A stretch of DNA of 64,000 bases, taken from NCBI GenBank assembly GCA_945874665.1, contig CAMCHJ010000007.1:38550-102549 (forward strand), in the 5' to 3' direction. This DNA is from Chitinophaga pinensis. Its GTDB lineage: Bacteria; Bacteroidota; Bacteroidia; UBA7662. The position numbers and the translations under genes were made by a program. Under the pieces are notes generated by a model, which was given only the letters and a program-made list of their open reading frames with translations, did no database searches and was not told the DNA's origin. This document shows positions 1 through 9,941 of this stretch, one piece after another (the stretch's first letter is position 1; every line of letters starts with the position of its first letter).

Positions 1-76
1 AAGGCGTTTCGGTCTCCTTGTAGTAGGTAATCAGTAGTTGAAAAGCTGAGTGTTTTCAGCCTGCTAAGCCAGTAAA

Positions 77-787
77 TTACCCTTCAGCATACAAAGCAAA
101 CACCACCGGTTTTTTGTGCAAATCGGGCAGGGCGCCCTGCCAGTCGGCAATGCGGCGGGTGCGAAGCATTTCGTTGGGACCCGTGAGCTCAGTGCCGATG
201 CAGAGTTTGGTGTTGGGATGGCAGCTTTGCACCAGTGTTTCGAGCATTTGGTTGTTGCGATAAGGCGCTTCAATAAACAGCTGGGTCATGTTGCGCTTGC
301 GACTTTCGGCCTCCAGCTCTAAAATAGCCTGCTTGCGCGCCGCCCTTTCCACCGGCAGATATCCCTGAAAACAAAACCGCTGTCCGTTAAATCCCGACCC
401 CATCAAGGTCAATAAAATACTTGAAGGCCCGGTAAGCGGCACCACCTGTATGCCTTGGCGATGGGCCTCGGCGACCACCAAAGCACCAGGGTCGGCAACA
501 GCTGGACAGCCTGCATCCGACAACAAGCCGATGTCGTGCCCCTGCAAAGCCGGAGCCAAAAAGCGCTTTGGACTCATTTCGCGGGTGTGCTCATTGAGCA
601 GCTGAAACTGCAGCGCATTGATGTCAATATCGCGGTTCAGCAGCTTCAAAAAACGGCGGCTCTCCTTCTCGCTTTCCACAATAAAATGCTGCAGACAGGT
701 TACCAAAGGGGTAATGGCCGCGGGAATGGTTTGGAGCGCGGTATCGGGCGCCAACAAAGAAGGAATGAGGTACAATTTGCCGTGCAT
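77..787 (-). CDS. SAM-dependent methyltransferase, RsmI-like (tetrapyrrole methylase fold)
   Basis: 236-aa ORF; motifs GLLSDAGCPAVADPGALVV and PLTGPSSILLTLMGSGFNGQRFCFQGYLP are typical of RsmI-like methylases. Confidence 0.85.
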   Translation of the reverse strand: MHGKLYLIPSLLAPDTALQTIPAAITPLVTCLQHFIVESEKESRRFLKLLNRDIDINALQFQLLNEHTREMSPKRFLAPALQGHDIGLLSDAGCPAVADPGALVVAEAHRQGIQVVPLTGPSSILLTLMGSGFNGQRFCFQGYLPVERAARKQAILELEAESRKRNMTQLFIEAPYRNNQMLETLVQSCHPNTKLCIGTELTGPNEMLRTRRIADWQGALPDLHKKPVVFALYAEG

Positions 788-1062
788 GGAACGAAGATAA
801 CAGTTCGGAAGTGCGCATTAAACCATTATCACCAAATCAAATGATACAGCACTCCGTCGTATCCACAAAACCCCAGCTTGCTAGGTGCAACAACTGCGTC
901 AAAAAGAGGGTGAAGTAAGACAAAATGAACCCGTGTTACAGAACCTCCAATGGACCAATTTCCATATTAATTCATAGATTTGAGCTTTTAAACTCCCTGC
1001 GGCGCAAGCACTTTTAACCTTGCATATGCTCACTTTCACCCGTTTTATGCGCCACTTTTAAG

Positions 1063-2217
1063 ATGCTGCAGCTACACGCACTTTTATGGGTTGATCTGGT
1101 TACCAACGCCTATTGGGCCCTCGGCTTAGGGTATGTGGTCTTGTTTTTAGCTTTTGCTTATTTTTGGTTTGGGAAGAAGGAAGCTGTGGGAATGTTAGAA
1201 TCCCTACCGCAAGTGAGTTTGGTGATTGCCATTCGCAACGAGCAAACCAATTTAGCAGCACTTTTCGCCCATCTCCGCCAATTAAACTACCCAGCACTCG
1301 AAGTTTTATTGGTAGATGACCAATCGGAGGACGAAAGTTTAGCATTGATGCAGCAAGCGGCAATACAAGCGCAAGCTGTGGGCGGCCATTGGCGCGTACT
1401 GCAGTCGGTGGGCAGCGGCAAAAAAGCCGCCATCAGCACCGCGCTGGCGGTGGCCAAGGGCGAATTAATCGTGACAACAGATGCAGATTGCGGCTTTTCG
1501 CCCGAGTGGATTGACCTGCTGGTCGCACCCTTTTCGGATCAAAACATACAACTGGTTGCAGGGCCAGTGATGACCACTGCCCACCCCAATTACTTTTTTA
1601 GCGCTTTTCAGCAGGTTGAATGGACCAGCATTTTGTTGGTAACACGGCTGAGTTTTAGTACGGGCATTCCCTTTATGTGCAGTGCAGCCAATATGGCGTA
1701 CCGAAAATCGGCATTTGAGCAAGTAAATGGGTATGCTGGGAATGGTCAGTTTTTGTCGGGTGACGACGAGTTTTTGCTCAAAAAAATACTGCACACCTAT
1801 GGCAAAACGGCCGTCAAATACCTGCACCAACCTCAGCTGTTGGTTACTACGCAACCGCAAAGCAACTGGACCAGCTTTTTGGCACAGCGGGCGCGTTGGG
1901 CATCGAAGTGGCGTAGGCACGACCAGGGACATTTGATCATTGCCGCATTACCTGCACTTTTACTGCTGCTGTTTTTGGTAAGTCCATTTTTACTGTTACT
2001 CGGAAAGCCTGGCCTACAGGCATTTTTAGGCTTATGGACTTTAAAAATCAGTATCGAGTATTTGGTAGTTGCCAGTGTATTAAAGCGGTTTAACGTCCCG
2101 TTGAGCCTTTTGGCCATGGCCGCCACCAGTTGTTCACACCCTTTTTACGCCTTGGCCACTGCTTTAACCATGGGCAACAAAAATTGGAAATGGAAAGGCC
2201 GCAGTCAGTCGTCTTAG
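1063..2217 (+). CDS. Glycosyltransferase family 2, membrane-associated
   Basis: 384 aa; VSLVIAIRNEQTNLAALFAHL, LLVDDQSEDES and TDADC (GT-A, DxD-like), QRARW motif, C-terminal TM segments. Confidence 0.85.
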   Translation: MLQLHALLWVDLVTNAYWALGLGYVVLFLAFAYFWFGKKEAVGMLESLPQVSLVIAIRNEQTNLAALFAHLRQLNYPALEVLLVDDQSEDESLALMQQAAIQAQAVGGHWRVLQSVGSGKKAAISTALAVAKGELIVTTDADCGFSPEWIDLLVAPFSDQNIQLVAGPVMTTAHPNYFFSAFQQVEWTSILLVTRLSFSTGIPFMCSAANMAYRKSAFEQVNGYAGNGQFLSGDDEFLLKKILHTYGKTAVKYLHQPQLLVTTQPQSNWTSFLAQRARWASKWRRHDQGHLIIAALPALLLLLFLVSPFLLLLGKPGLQAFLGLWTLKISIEYLVVASVLKRFNVPLSLLAMAATSCSHPFYALATALTMGNKNWKWKGRSQSS

Positions 2218-2313
2218 CACCAGCTTCCACCATTGGCAAAGCAAACGTCCAATTGCCTTTTTATGCGATAAGCTATCTAAAAACATCCCAACAACTGTTC
2301 ACCACACCAGCAT

Positions 2314-2336
2314 TACTTTAGAATGATTCTAAAGTA
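2314..2336. promoter_or_regulatory. Perfect 23-bp palindrome, candidate operator (Fur/PerR-family-like 7-1-7 geometry)
   Basis: TACTTTAGAAT-G-ATTCTAAAGTA, 11-bp arms with a single central base; intergenic, 80 bp upstream of the ATG at 2416. Confidence 0.55.
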
Positions 2337-2366
2337 TAGAAATACGCAAAAACAGCAAGCGTTTTC

Positions 2367-2397
2367 TTGAAAAATACGGCCATCTACGCTTATTTTG
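2367..2397 (+). promoter_or_regulatory. Candidate Bacteroidota sigma-A promoter for the Fe-S oxidoreductase operon
   Basis: TTG (2367-2369), 20-nt spacer, TTATTTTG (2390-2397), close to the TTG-N17-23-TAnnTTTG consensus. Confidence 0.35.
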
Positions 2398-2415
2398 GCA
2401 TTTAAAGCAAAAGGC

Positions 2416-3738
2416 ATGCTACAAAACATTGTATTCATCATATTACTCGCCTTGGGAGGCGGCATTTTTGCCCGCAAAGTGGGTAAAATCCGCAGGAATA
2501 TTTTCTTAGGCAGGCCCCTCGACCGCACCGATCGAAAGTCGGAGCGCTGGACTACCATGGCACGGGTAGCGATGGGCCAAAGCAAAATGGTTGCACGTCC
2601 TGTAGCCGGCTTCTTTCACATCCTCATTTACGTGGGTTTTGTGCTCATTAACTTGGAGGTGTTGGAGATTGTAATCGACGGCATTTTTGGCACGCACCGC
2701 GTTTTTCAGCCCCTCTTAGGTGATTTTTACAACGTAATCATTGGTTTTTTTGAGATTTTAGCCATCGGCGTAATTTTGGCCTGCGTGGTGTTCTTTTGGC
2801 GCCGCAACATCCAACCCGTGGCGCGTTTTACGAGTCTCGAAATGACCGGCTGGCCCCGCCTCGATGCCAACCTCATCCTCATCATTGAAGTGGTGCTCAT
2901 GAGCGCCCTGTTGCTCATGAATACCGCTGAAGCCAATATGGAAGGCAAAACCGGCTATGCCATCAGTAATTTACTCGCACCGATGCTGGCGGGCGTATCC
3001 GAAAATGGTTTGCACAGCATCGAACGCATCAGCTGGTGGGCGCACATCGTGGGCATCCTCGCCTTCCTCAATTACCTGCCTTATAGCAAGCATTTCCACA
3101 TCATTTTGGCTTTCCCGAATACGTGGTATGCGCAATTGGAGCCATCCGGACAAATGAACAACATGGAAAGTGTGCAAAAGGAAGTGGCGATGATGCTCGA
3201 CCCGAACGCCAATCCATATGCCGCCCCGGCCGAAGGTGCCGAAGCCCCTGGTCGTTTTGGCGCCAAAGATGTGATGGACCTTCCTTGGAAGAGCCTGCTC
3301 GATGCCTACAGCTGCACCGAATGCGGCCGTTGCACGAGTGTTTGTCCGGCCAACACCACCGGCAAGCTCCTCTCCCCGCGTAAAATAATGATGGACACCC
3401 GCGACCGACTCGAAATTGTGGGCGCCAACATCGATAAAAATGGCTCGTTTGTAGATGACGGTAAATCGCTGCTCGGCGACCACATCAAGGCCGAAGAAAT
3501 ACAGGCTTGCAACACTTGCAATGCTTGTGTAGAGGCTTGTCCAGTACTCATCAATCCCGTAAGCATCATCACCGAGTTACGCCGCTACCAAGCCATGGAA
3601 GCCTCGCAGGTGCCGTCTGAATGGGGTTTGATGTTCAACAACATCGAAAACAACGGTGCCCCTTGGCAGTTCCCGGCGGCCGACCGCATGGGCTGGGCCG
3701 ATAACCTTGAAGTGAAAACTAAAAACGCAGAAGCATGA
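2416..3738 (+). CDS. (Fe-S)-binding membrane oxidoreductase: NarI/HdrE-like membrane part plus two 4Fe-4S motifs
   Basis: N-terminal TM helices; CTECGRCTSVCPANTTGK and CNTCNACVEACPV motifs. The ORF track starts at a TTG at 2395; ATG at 2416 is preferred. Confidence 0.85.
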   Translation: MLQNIVFIILLALGGGIFARKVGKIRRNIFLGRPLDRTDRKSERWTTMARVAMGQSKMVARPVAGFFHILIYVGFVLINLEVLEIVIDGIFGTHRVFQPLLGDFYNVIIGFFEILAIGVILACVVFFWRRNIQPVARFTSLEMTGWPRLDANLILIIEVVLMSALLLMNTAEANMEGKTGYAISNLLAPMLAGVSENGLHSIERISWWAHIVGILAFLNYLPYSKHFHIILAFPNTWYAQLEPSGQMNNMESVQKEVAMMLDPNANPYAAPAEGAEAPGRFGAKDVMDLPWKSLLDAYSCTECGRCTSVCPANTTGKLLSPRKIMMDTRDRLEIVGANIDKNGSFVDDGKSLLGDHIKAEEIQACNTCNACVEACPVLINPVSIITELRRYQAMEASQVPSEWGLMFNNIENNGAPWQFPAADRMGWADNLEVKTKNAEA

Positions 3739-4538
3739 GCGCCATTACGCTGAAAATTGATACCATGGCCGAGCTGGCCGCCAAAGGCGAAGCGCCCGAA
3801 ATATTGTTTTGGGTAGGTTGCGCCGGTAGTTTCGACGACCGCGCCCGCAAAATCACCCGGGCGGTGGCTGCCATTTTGCACGAAGTAGGCATGAAATTCG
3901 CCGTGCTGGGCACCGAAGAAAGCTGCACCGGCGACCCTGCCAAGCGCGCTGGTAACGAGTTTTTGTTCCAGATGCAGGCCGCTCAAAACATCCAAGTAAT
4001 GAATATGTACGAGGTGAAGAAAATTGTGACGGCTTGTCCCCACTGCTTCAACACCCTCAAAAACGAATACCCCGAGCTCGGCGGCAATTACGAGGTGCTG
4101 CACCACGCCACCCTGCTGCAGCAGCTCATTAACGAGGGTCGATTGAAGGTAAAAGATGGCGGTGCCTTCAAAGGCAAACGCATCACCTTCCACGATTCGT
4201 GTTATTTAGGTCGCGCCAACGGCATTTACGAAGCACCGCGGCAAGTGCTCGAGGCATTGGATGCCGATTTGGTGGAGATGAAGCGGAGCAAGGCCAAAGG
4301 ACTGTGTTGCGGGGCTGGCGGCGCACAAATGTTCAAAGAAGCCGAAAAAGGCAACAAAGAAGTGAACATCGAACGCATCGAGGACGCCCTCGAAACCCAA
4401 CCCGATGTGGTGGCCGCAGCTTGTCCTTTTTGCATGACCATGCTCACCGATGGCGTGAAGAACAAAGAAAAAGAAAGCAGCATCAAAGTTTACGACATCG
4501 CTGAACTCATTGCCGGTGCCAATGGTTTAATCAATTAA
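3735..4538 (+). CDS. (Fe-S)-binding protein with CCG domains (HdrB/HdrD/GlpC-like)
   Basis: CPHCFNTLKNEYPELGG, HDSCYLGRANGIYEAPR, GLCCGAGGAQMF; overlaps the upstream CDS by 4 bp. Confidence 0.87.
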   Translation: MSAITLKIDTMAELAAKGEAPEILFWVGCAGSFDDRARKITRAVAAILHEVGMKFAVLGTEESCTGDPAKRAGNEFLFQMQAAQNIQVMNMYEVKKIVTACPHCFNTLKNEYPELGGNYEVLHHATLLQQLINEGRLKVKDGGAFKGKRITFHDSCYLGRANGIYEAPRQVLEALDADLVEMKRSKAKGLCCGAGGAQMFKEAEKGNKEVNIERIEDALETQPDVVAAACPFCMTMLTDGVKNKEKESSIKVYDIAELIAGANGLIN

Positions 4539-4555
4539 GCAATTCCCAAAAAAGC

Positions 4556-5053
4556 ATGTACGCAGCCTTCGAAGCCCTTTCGCCCGCCTCAAAAATCTGG
4601 ATTTACCAAAGCAATCGCCCCTTTCAAGCTGGCGAAATTAACAGTCTGCACGCCGCCCTCCGCACTTTTGTAGAAAGCTGGACCGCCCACAACAAGGAGC
4701 TCCAAGGCAGTTACCTCATCCTGCGCAACCAGTTTATTGTGCTGGCGGTGGACGAGACCAATATGCCGGCTTCGGGCTGCAGCATCGACAAATCGGTGCA
4801 TTTTATGCAGATTATTGAGAGTGAATTGGGCGTAACGCTGTTCGATCGTATGTTGTTGGCCTTTGAAGAAAAGGGGGAGCTCATCACCCTGCACCGCAAC
4901 GAATTCGAAAAAGCCGTACAAAGCGGCCGCATTACCGCCAATACCGTTGTGGTAAACAACATGGTGTTTACCAAAGACGCCCTCGAAACCAAGTGGTTGC
5001 TGCCTTTCGCTGATAGCTGGCATGCGCAAATGTTTCAGCTGGCCACAGCTTAG
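4556..5053 (+). CDS. Conserved Bacteroidota hypothetical (family sometimes labelled 'ABC transporter ATPase', but no P-loop seen)
   Basis: 165 aa, begins 18 nt after the Fe-S gene; no Walker A or B motif by eye. Confidence 0.6.
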   Translation: MYAAFEALSPASKIWIYQSNRPFQAGEINSLHAALRTFVESWTAHNKELQGSYLILRNQFIVLAVDETNMPASGCSIDKSVHFMQIIESELGVTLFDRMLLAFEEKGELITLHRNEFEKAVQSGRITANTVVVNNMVFTKDALETKWLLPFADSWHAQMFQLATA

Positions 5054-5664
5054 TCGGCCGCACCCCCAGACAGCACCAGCTCCATCAAGCGTTCGAAGCT
5101 TTGGGCAGGCGTGTATTGATGGTCCTGGTACACATTACACTGCAATTTTAAGTATTTCAGCTGTCCATCGCGCCGCAGCGTTTCGAGCAGCACATTGCCA
5201 AAGCGCTGGTTGATGAGGCCGCTGGCCAGCTCCTCGGCGCGTAGTTTGGGCTTGAGGTAGCGCTTTTGCAGCTCTTGCCAAGACTCGCCCACCGGCCATA
5301 TTTTACGCTCGTTTTGCTGCTCCACATAGCCCTGTTCGGTAACCAAGCGCGCCAGTCGGTCGAGCATAAAATCGTAATGCTTCTCCGGCACCCCAGCCTC
5401 AGCATACCACATAAAGCCTGCGGCATGCTCGCCATTGAGCACCACAAATTTGGCTACGCTACCGGGCTGCAAACTGGCCCGCTGGTAGTTCTGCCGCAGC
5501 AGTTCTAGGTGGGTAGACTCTTGGTGCTGCACATACAGTTGCAACTCCTGCTCAAAGCGGTTCGAACGCACCAACGGCTCGTGTACGAGCTGCTGGGCGG
5601 CAACAGTGTTGGCCTTACCACCGAGCAATTGTTGTAGTTGATCAAACCAGGTAGACTTCGACAT
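5050..5664 (-). CDS. Hypothetical protein
   Basis: 204-aa ORF; convergent with 4556..5053, and the stop codons share the sequence TTAG. Confidence 0.6.
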   Translation of the reverse strand: MSKSTWFDQLQQLLGGKANTVAAQQLVHEPLVRSNRFEQELQLYVQHQESTHLELLRQNYQRASLQPGSVAKFVVLNGEHAAGFMWYAEAGVPEKHYDFMLDRLARLVTEQGYVEQQNERKIWPVGESWQELQKRYLKPKLRAEELASGLINQRFGNVLLETLRRDGQLKYLKLQCNVYQDHQYTPAQSFERLMELVLSGGAAD

Positions 5665-5786
5665 GGTGTTTTTGTAATAACCTCAAGGAAGGGGTAAAGT
5701 TCGAGAAATAAGCAGAGAAAGTGGCTGAAGCGCGTGCCGATATTCCTGAAGCAGCAATGACAAGCTACTTCAGTAACGCAAAAACA

Positions 5787-6959
5787 CTACTCTTCTAGTC
5801 CCTCTTCTTCCGGTCCCCCGCCATACAAAATACTTAAGATAGCCGCCTTATCAACATTACCCCCACTGGTTTTGTTGCTGAGGGCAATGATGCAGGTTTC
5901 ATCCTCCGGCATGTGCACCAACAAGGTCTTAAAACCACGCCACCAGCCGCCATGAAACCGTACTTCGTAGCCATGCAGGGTGGTGTACATGCGCCAGCCA
6001 TAGCCGTAGCTAGCCAAGTGGCGGTTGCGGGGATTGTGCGGCTGCAAGGCTAAGGCCATGCTGCTGGCGCTGATGAGCTTGTTGCGGAAAAGGGCCTGCT
6101 CCCAAGCGTATAAATCGCGCAGCGAGGCATATATGCCTTTGTCGCCGACCACGCCATTGAGGAAATACTGCGTTGTAACAGGCCGAAAGAACCCCGTATG
6201 ACCGCTCAGCGCGGCTTTAGGCAGACTCCTTTTAGGGTTGATGACAAAAGCCGTGTGCATGCCCGCCGGCTCAAACAGATATTTTCGGGCGTAATCGCGG
6301 AAACGCATGCCACTCACTTCTTCTACAATGGCGGCGAGCAAAGCATAACCGGTATTGCTGTATTCGTAGCGACGGTCGGGCGCGTGCCAACGTTGTTGTG
6401 GATGCTCGCTCAGTAGCTGCACGAGCTTATGGTTGTCGAGGTACTCCCTTTGGTCGGGCCAAAGGCGTTCGGCATCGTACATATAATTGCTCAGGCCACC
6501 GCGGTGCGCCAAAAGCATGTGTACCGTTATGCCAGGGTGCGGAAAGTCGGGGAAAAAGCGCTGAATGCTGTCGCTAAGCGAGAGTTTACCCGCCTCCATG
6601 AGCTGCAAAATAGCCACGGCGGTGAATTGTTTTGAGACAGAGGCGAGCTCAAAGAGGGCATCGGTTTGCAGACTGTCGCCTCGCTTGCCCGAAGCCATAC
6701 CCACGGCGCCTTCGTAGATGATTTGACCGCGATGGGCCACCAACAATACCCCATTAAATCCGCGTGGCTTAAAGCGGTGCAGCACCAAGCTGTCGATGCT
6801 GGCCGCCTTGCGCGCAATGTCGGCAGGGTCGTTGATGAATACTGGTCCCGGTGGCGACTCACGATAAGCATCCTCGCCCTGTTCACTGCAGGTAATCAGC
6901 AGCGGAAGGGTAAGGAGCGTAATCCAAAAGAATTTAGGAAGCCGTAAAGGCCCCGGCAT
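5787..6959 (-). CDS. Serine hydrolase / beta-lactamase-family (class C-like) lipoprotein
   Basis: ELASVSKQFTAVAILQL (SxxK), YEYSNTGYALL (YxN), LLITCS lipobox; start overlaps the purL stop (TAATG on the minus strand). Confidence 0.87.
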   Translation of the reverse strand: MPGPLRLPKFFWITLLTLPLLITCSEQGEDAYRESPPGPVFINDPADIARKAASIDSLVLHRFKPRGFNGVLLVAHRGQIIYEGAVGMASGKRGDSLQTDALFELASVSKQFTAVAILQLMEAGKLSLSDSIQRFFPDFPHPGITVHMLLAHRGGLSNYMYDAERLWPDQREYLDNHKLVQLLSEHPQQRWHAPDRRYEYSNTGYALLAAIVEEVSGMRFRDYARKYLFEPAGMHTAFVINPKRSLPKAALSGHTGFFRPVTTQYFLNGVVGDKGIYASLRDLYAWEQALFRNKLISASSMALALQPHNPRNRHLASYGYGWRMYTTLHGYEVRFHGGWWRGFKTLLVHMPEDETCIIALSNKTSGGNVDKAAILSILYGGGPEEEGLEE

Positions 6960-9178
6960 TACGCCTCCATGATTTTGCCCAAGGCCTCGTCGTACAACTG
7001 ACCAAAGGCCTCGATGCTTGGATAATCGGCACCGTTGATGTGCACAGTCCCGTCGGTGACTTCTCCCAAAAAGCTAAAAGGAATTCCAGCGGCTTTAAGC
7101 AACTTCTCGAGCACAGGTTGCTCGTGTGGATCGATGCTGATGACCGCGCGGCTCTGACTTTCGCCAAACAAAAAGGCGTCGGTGCGCAAGGAAGCATCGG
7201 TTTGGATACTGAAGCCAAGTTTGTTGTAAAAACCACTCTCGATGAGGTTGATGAACAGTCCGCCATCGGCAATATCGTGCATACTTTCAGCCAAGTTGTT
7301 GGCGCGAATTTGGTGGAGCACTTGGTGGAGCTTTACTTCAGCCTCGATTTCAAAATGGGGACAACTACTGTGCTTGATGCCGTGGTAGCTGTAAATATAT
7401 TGCGAACTGCCGAGGTCATTGTTCATCTCGCCCAATACATAAATCAAATCGCCCGGGCGCTTGAAATAGAGGGTTTGATGTTGGTTTTTATTGTCGAGGA
7501 TGCCTACCATGCCAATTACGGGCGATGGATAAACTGGACCTTCGTAGCTCGACTGGTTGTAAAAGCTCACGTTTCCGCCGGTTACAGGGGTACCGAGCGC
7601 CAAACACGCTTCGCTCATGCCTTTGATGGCCCCTACAAACTGCCAGTACACCTCAGGATTGTAAGGATTACCGAAATTCAAGCAGTTGGTTACCGCTACG
7701 GCTTCTCCACCCGAACAAACAATGTTTCGTGCCGCTTCGGCCACTGCAATGGCGGTGCCTTTGTGCGGATCGGCGTAAATGTAGCGGGAGTTGCAGTCAA
7801 CCGACATGGCCAACGCCTTATCGGTGCCGCGCACTTCCACCACCGACGCATCCGATGGCTGGTTGGTGGTCATGTTGATGGTACCCACCATGCTGTCGTA
7901 TTGCTGATACACCCATTTCTTCGAACAAAGATTGGGGTGCGTGGCCAAATGCTTCATCACAGGCAACAAATCGGCTGGTTCAGGTACTGCGGCATTGTTG
8001 TATTTGGCAATTTCTTGTAGATAAGCAGGCTCGCGGTATTCGCGGTGGTAAACGGGTGCACCGCCACCTAGCACCAAACTTTCGGCAGGCAAATCGGCCA
8101 CCAGCTCGTTATGCATGTAAAAATGCAAACGCTCGCCGGCTGTTACCTCGCCAATTTGCTCGCAGTTGATGTCCCATTTGTCGAAAACCGCCAACAACTT
8201 GTCCTCCTGGCCTTTTTTACAAACGATGAGCATGCGCTCTTGCGATTCTGACAATAAAATCTCCCATGGCTTCATGTTCGGCTGACGCGTTGGTACCTTG
8301 TCGAGCCAAATCACCATGCCATGCTCGCCTTTGGCCGACATTTCGGAGCTCGAGCAGATAATACCCGCAGCGCCCATGTCTTGCATGCCTATGATGGCAC
8401 CCGTATCAATGGCCTCTAAAGTCGCTTCTAGCAGCAATTTCTCCTGGAAGGGGTCGCCCACCTGCACCGATGGCAGGTCGTCGGCCGAATCTTCCGTAAT
8501 GTCTTTCGAAGCAAAAGCTGCCCCGTGGATGCCATCCTTGCCTGTATGCGAGCCCACGATAAACACCGGATTACCCACCCCGTAAGAGATGGCAGAAACC
8601 GTTTTACCTTTTTCAACGATACCTACCGACATGGCATTCACAAGCGGATTAACCGTAAAGCAGTCATCAAAATATACTTCGCCACCAACGGTAGGTACGC
8701 CAAATGCATTGCCGTAGTCGCCAATGCCCTTCACCACCCCGCGGATGATCCACTTGGTGCGTTCTTGCTGCAGGTTGCCGAAGCGCAGACTGTTTAGTTG
8801 CGCAATGGGGCGTGCGCCCATGGTAAATATGTCGCGGTTGATGCCACCCACTCCCGTTGCCGCACCTTGATAAGGCTCAATGGCCGAAGGGTGGTTGTGT
8901 GATTCGATTTTGAATGCGCAGCCGAGGCCATCGCCGATGTCGACTAAACCCGCATTTTCTTCGCCCGCCTTGGCCAACATGCGCTCGCCTTCTTTGGGTA
9001 AGGTTTTGAGCCAAACAATGGAGTTTTTATAGGAGCAGTGCTCGCTCCACATCACCGAATACACACTGAGTTCGTTAAAATTGGGCACGCGACCCAATAT
9101 TTCACAGATTTTGTCGAATTCCTCTGGCAACAAGCCGAGTTCTTTGGCAGTTTCTACAGTAGTCAATTTATCTTCCAC
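6959..9178 (-). CDS. purL: Phosphoribosylformylglycinamidine synthase subunit PurL (small type)
   Basis: 739 aa; [50 protein letters not shown] start. Confidence 0.96.
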   Translation of the reverse strand: MEDKLTTVETAKELGLLPEEFDKICEILGRVPNFNELSVYSVMWSEHCSYKNSIVWLKTLPKEGERMLAKAGEENAGLVDIGDGLGCAFKIESHNHPSAIEPYQGAATGVGGINRDIFTMGARPIAQLNSLRFGNLQQERTKWIIRGVVKGIGDYGNAFGVPTVGGEVYFDDCFTVNPLVNAMSVGIVEKGKTVSAISYGVGNPVFIVGSHTGKDGIHGAAFASKDITEDSADDLPSVQVGDPFQEKLLLEATLEAIDTGAIIGMQDMGAAGIICSSSEMSAKGEHGMVIWLDKVPTRQPNMKPWEILLSESQERMLIVCKKGQEDKLLAVFDKWDINCEQIGEVTAGERLHFYMHNELVADLPAESLVLGGGAPVYHREYREPAYLQEIAKYNNAAVPEPADLLPVMKHLATHPNLCSKKWVYQQYDSMVGTINMTTNQPSDASVVEVRGTDKALAMSVDCNSRYIYADPHKGTAIAVAEAARNIVCSGGEAVAVTNCLNFGNPYNPEVYWQFVGAIKGMSEACLALGTPVTGGNVSFYNQSSYEGPVYPSPVIGMVGILDNKNQHQTLYFKRPGDLIYVLGEMNNDLGSSQYIYSYHGIKHSSCPHFEIEAEVKLHQVLHQIRANNLAESMHDIADGGLFINLIESGFYNKLGFSIQTDASLRTDAFLFGESQSRAVISIDPHEQPVLEKLLKAAGIPFSFLGEVTDGTVHINGADYPSIEAFGQLYDEALGKIMEA

Positions 9179-9188
9179 GGAGAGCTAT

Positions 9189-9635
9189 TTAATCGTTTTG
9201 TTTGAGCAAGCGTCCATTGCGATCGAAACGCAATAGCTGTGTTTTTTTATCGGCAGGGCAATAAGCAATTACTTCAAGGGTAACGTTGCTGGTTGTTTCT
9301 AACGCGCGTACCTGTTGTACATCGCAGGTTGCTAGGTTTTCTTGAAGATGCAAAAGGGCAGGAAGGGGAAGTTCAGCTTTGGTTAGACTGCTTTCGCGAC
9401 TTACCCACTCCAAATTAGGCTTGTACACCACTTCTTTGCGCTTGCCCAGATGTTCAAACTTCACCAAAAAACCCTCTGGATGTTTGCGCCACTGTTGCTC
9501 GGTAGCGGCTGGGTAGGCATCCCTAAAAACGACCAACAGATCGAAAGGAACCTTTTTTTGCTTGATTTTTTGCGCCGATACCGCGGGAGCAGCAAGCAAC
9601 AGCAACAGGCAAATGGACAGAATGCGCTTTGTCAT
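9189..9635 (-). CDS. Secreted PepSY-like hypothetical protein
   Basis: Signal peptide MTKRILSICLLLLLAAPAVSAQ; FRDAYPAATEQQWRKHPEGFLVKFEHLGKRKEVVY pattern. Confidence 0.6.
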   Translation of the reverse strand: MTKRILSICLLLLLAAPAVSAQKIKQKKVPFDLLVVFRDAYPAATEQQWRKHPEGFLVKFEHLGKRKEVVYKPNLEWVSRESSLTKAELPLPALLHLQENLATCDVQQVRALETTSNVTLEVIAYCPADKKTQLLRFDRNGRLLKQND

Positions 9636-9674
9636 ACGGGTGCGAAATTACGCTTTTTAAGAGAAGAAGAAGAA

Positions 9675-9735
9675 CGATTTATGATTGGCGATTTGTGATT
9701 TTTGATTTATGATATCCGACGTCGTATTTCTGATG
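9675..9735. repeat. Degenerate AT-rich intergenic repeat
   Basis: GATTTATGATTGGCGATTTGTGATTTTTGATTTATGATATCCGACGTCGTATTTCTGAT; related in reverse complement to the element at 41704-41742 and 41834-41872. Confidence 0.6.
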
Positions 9736-9914
9736 GTTCTACTGCTGTAATGGTACCTGAGCGCTGCAAACTTGGTGTTGGTGAACACATAAACAAATCA
9801 AATAAACAAAAAACATATATTTATTATGAGGCAAATAGTGCTATATTTTGAACTAAAAATATAAAAACAATAGTTCAAACACAAAAAATCTATTTCCAAT
9901 CCAAATAAACACTC

Positions 9915-9922
9915 TATTTTTG
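9915..9922 (+). promoter_or_regulatory. Candidate -7 element (TAnnTTTG) for glnN
   Basis: TATTTTTG, 19 nt before the ATG at 9942; no clear -33 element. Confidence 0.35.
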
Positions 9923-9941
9923 TGGTATAATTTCAAAAAAC

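Noticed and set aside
7040-8020. 326-aa plus-strand ORF
   Set aside because: Antisense to purL, which is unambiguous; no recognisable domain.
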